DNA of 64,000 bases, taken from NCBI RefSeq assembly GCF_000516985.1, contig NW_006917091.1, forward strand, positions 1,564,977-1,628,976. The letters are read 5' to 3'. Position numbers and translations under genes: made by a program. How positions within the stretch are numbered: the stretch's first letter is position 1; each line of letters opens with the position of its first letter. The notes beneath the pieces were generated by a model. The model searched no databases. It had not been told where the DNA came from and worked only from the letters and a program-made list of their open reading frames with translations. This document shows, piece after piece, positions 62,348 through 64,000 of this stretch. The stretch comes from Pestalotiopsis fici W106-1. Lineage: Eukaryota; Ascomycota; Sordariomycetes; Amphisphaeriales; Sporocadaceae.

Positions 62348-63740
62348 GTGTTGTCTTTGTGATGGCAAATGTATCCGCCGAGACGAAGGAAGATATAGAT
62401 ACTAGGTGCCCCTGAAGATTATATACTGCGCATGTCAATCCACGAACTGCACGGGGTCGCCTCAATTTGTAAGGATTGGAGAGTCGATATTGCGTGCTCT
62501 AGTCCAAGGCCAGAAAAGGACAAGGCTCGCGGTTCGAATGAATGTATAAAAGCCGTGTCGTGGTTCCTAAATAGTCTGATGATAAGACGAACAAGTGTTA
62601 GTGACCTTGATAATCATAACATGATGAGTCAGGCTAAGGTTTTCTGGTAGAACATGTAGTAAATTTATTTCTTGATACCCCTTATACTTCGGCCTGAGTT
62701 GATTTTTCAAGCAATGTTATCAGCATCTTACACAGCACTACCGGTGCTGTTGGTTTGCCGTGTGGTGCCTTGCCTGCGCCGCACCCGTGCCGAAACCGAT
62801 TAGTGAACAAACACGACGGCCGAACACGGCAAGGTTGCCGACTGGCTCAACAAGGGACGCAGACTCGCCAACCCGAGGCATTGATTCACTTAGGCGGGGT
62901 CCAGCATCATGAAGATACACTGCTCCTTTATTTTTGGTGTGTGAAGCTGAGACTTTGTGATCACTCATTGTAGAATTAGTCAGTCAGACTGAAATATACC
63001 TAGTAATGGGTCAATTTGATCCCTTGTGCTCTACTAGATCTCGCAAGTGTGATTAGGTATCAATTTCATTCAAGGATAGGCTTTGTTTCGGCAAATGACC
63101 AACAACTGTCAGCACTGTATTCGGTCAAGGTTCCAAAGATAATGCATGTTTGGCATGCAGAAATGAAGATCGCGATGGTCCCTGCTAATGCACAATCTGT
63201 CACCCGCGGCTCAATGTAGATACATCACCAACAATGTCTTTGTAGATTTAATTCTGAATATCATGGATTGTAATTTGCAATCTCTACCATATAAAATAGC
63301 AGGAGCACTCACAGCAATGAGTGGCTCGATTATTCTTCAGGTTTTTTTTTTCTTCTTCTGTTTATTTCCTGAGAACTAACCAAACGATGCTAACACTATT
63401 TCAACATAGAACTGATGCAAACTACCAGTCTAGATTATATGCGGCACCTTAAGTCCTATCCGACTACAGAGTATCAGAAATAAATGATCAGTGATACATT
63501 TGCTTCTTGCTTACAAAGAGATGCGTATGGTCGAGAGAGAAGGGCGCCGGAATTAATGCCGGACAGGGATCCACAGCGAACGGAAAGGCGCGCGTGCAAG
63601 GTGCGACGTCACCGCAATCGGCGGAATTTTTCAGCAACCTCTTGGATAGCTTGCAGCGGCTCATTTGCAGTCAAGCTTCCCTCTACCCGCAGCTCCTAGA
63701 AACGTTTCGACGCGCAACTGGCCAGCAGCGATGCCCGGCC
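62348..63740. other. Intergenic between divergent MFS and BCS1 genes
   Basis: No gene is supported in this 1.4-kb divergent promoter region. A T/C-rich tract lies near 63342-63362. A five-codon upstream frame at its right end (63731-63748) overlaps the BCS1 start. Confidence 0.45.
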
Positions 63741-63748
63741 ATGTCTGA
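63731..63748 (+). promoter_or_regulatory. Overlapping upstream ORF at the BCS1 start
   Basis: ATG 63731 opens a five-codon frame (MPGHV, stop at 63746-63748) that overlaps the BCS1 ATG at 63741 in another frame. If it lies in the leader it could reduce translation from the main start. Transcript start unknown. Confidence 0.4.
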
Positions 63749-64000
63749 AGCTTCGCCAACAACCTCGCTCCTCAATCTCAATGCCTTGCTTGACAACCCA
63801 GTCTTTGCTGGAGGCTTCGGCCTGGCGTCGCTCGGCGCGGCGCTGGCCATGGCCCGCAAAGGCGCGATTGCAAGTGCCGGCATGATCAGGAGGCGGCTCA
63901 TTGTCAATGTCGAAATCAGCAAAAAGGACCCAGCATACCCCTGGATTCTTGCATGGCTCTCGCAGCCGCGCGAGTACACGTCGTTTCTCGAGAAGCGACT
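63741..64000 (+). CDS. bcs1: Mitochondrial chaperone BCS1 (AAA ATPase), 5' part only
   Basis: Partial; the gene runs off the right edge. The visible 86 residues begin MSEASPTTSLLNLNALLDNP and continue FAGGFGLASLGAALAMARKG (membrane segment), IRRRLIVNVEISKKDPAYPW and ILAWLSQPREYTSF. This is the characteristic BCS1 N-terminal domain: a single membrane helix with an internal import signal, then the BCS1_N region with the 'KD..Y.W.L.W' pattern. Known role: AAA ATPase of the inner membrane that inserts the Rieske protein into complex III. The AAA domain lies beyond the window. ATG 63741 fits the family start; no upstream in-frame extension is open (in-frame TAG at 63698). Confidence 0.9.
   Translation, partial: MSEASPTTSLLNLNALLDNPVFAGGFGLASLGAALAMARKGAIASAGMIRRRLIVNVEISKKDPAYPWILAWLSQPREYTSFLEKR

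Overview
The window is nuclear DNA of a filamentous ascomycete (Pezizomycotina, most likely Sordariomycetes). Genes carry short GT-AG introns, mostly 48-90 nt. Diagnostic fungal proteins are present: a highly reducing iterative polyketide synthase, a Zn2Cys6 regulator, a very large DUF3638-type protein, Jac1/HscB and Bcs1. There is no bacterial operon structure, no rRNA, no CRISPR array and no convincing tRNA. Exon coordinates below were worked out by hand from splice signals, reading-frame continuity and conserved motifs.

Left flank (1-9 kb): an ankyrin-type protein gene with a possible frame lesion; the relic of a thiamine-diphosphate enzyme (acetolactate synthase-like); a secreted class-II-like heme peroxidase; and an intronless secreted SMP-30-like beta-propeller protein.

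Centre (about 8-36 kb): a biosynthetic gene cluster around a KS-AT-DH-CMeT-ER-KR-ACP polyketide synthase (20732-28734). With it lie a SnoaL-like protein, a cytochrome P450, a Zn2Cys6/fungal_trans regulator, an O-methyltransferase transcribed divergently from the synthase, a secreted FAD-linked (berberine-bridge-type) oxidase and a GMC oxidoreductase. The inferred logic is: the synthase builds a reduced, C-methylated chain; the O-methyltransferase, P450, FAD oxidase and GMC enzyme tailor it; and the regulator controls the set. The enzyme set recalls the solanapyrone-type combination (reducing PKS, O-methyltransferase, flavin oxidase, P450, dehydrogenase, regulator), but the product cannot be read from sequence. 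A perfect palindrome, CGGGCAT-C-ATGCCCG, lies in the PKS/O-methyltransferase promoter, and its half-site recurs upstream of other cluster genes.

Right flank (38-64 kb): a roughly 3119-residue DUF6606/DUF3638/DUF3645-type protein with SF2/SecA-like motifs, the iron-sulfur co-chaperone Jac1, an F-box-like protein, a long gene-poor stretch (53-57.4 kb), an acidic orphan protein, a single-pass membrane protein with an apple-like domain, an MFS transporter with an unresolved last junction, and the 5' end of BCS1 running off the window. This flank looks like ordinary chromosome.
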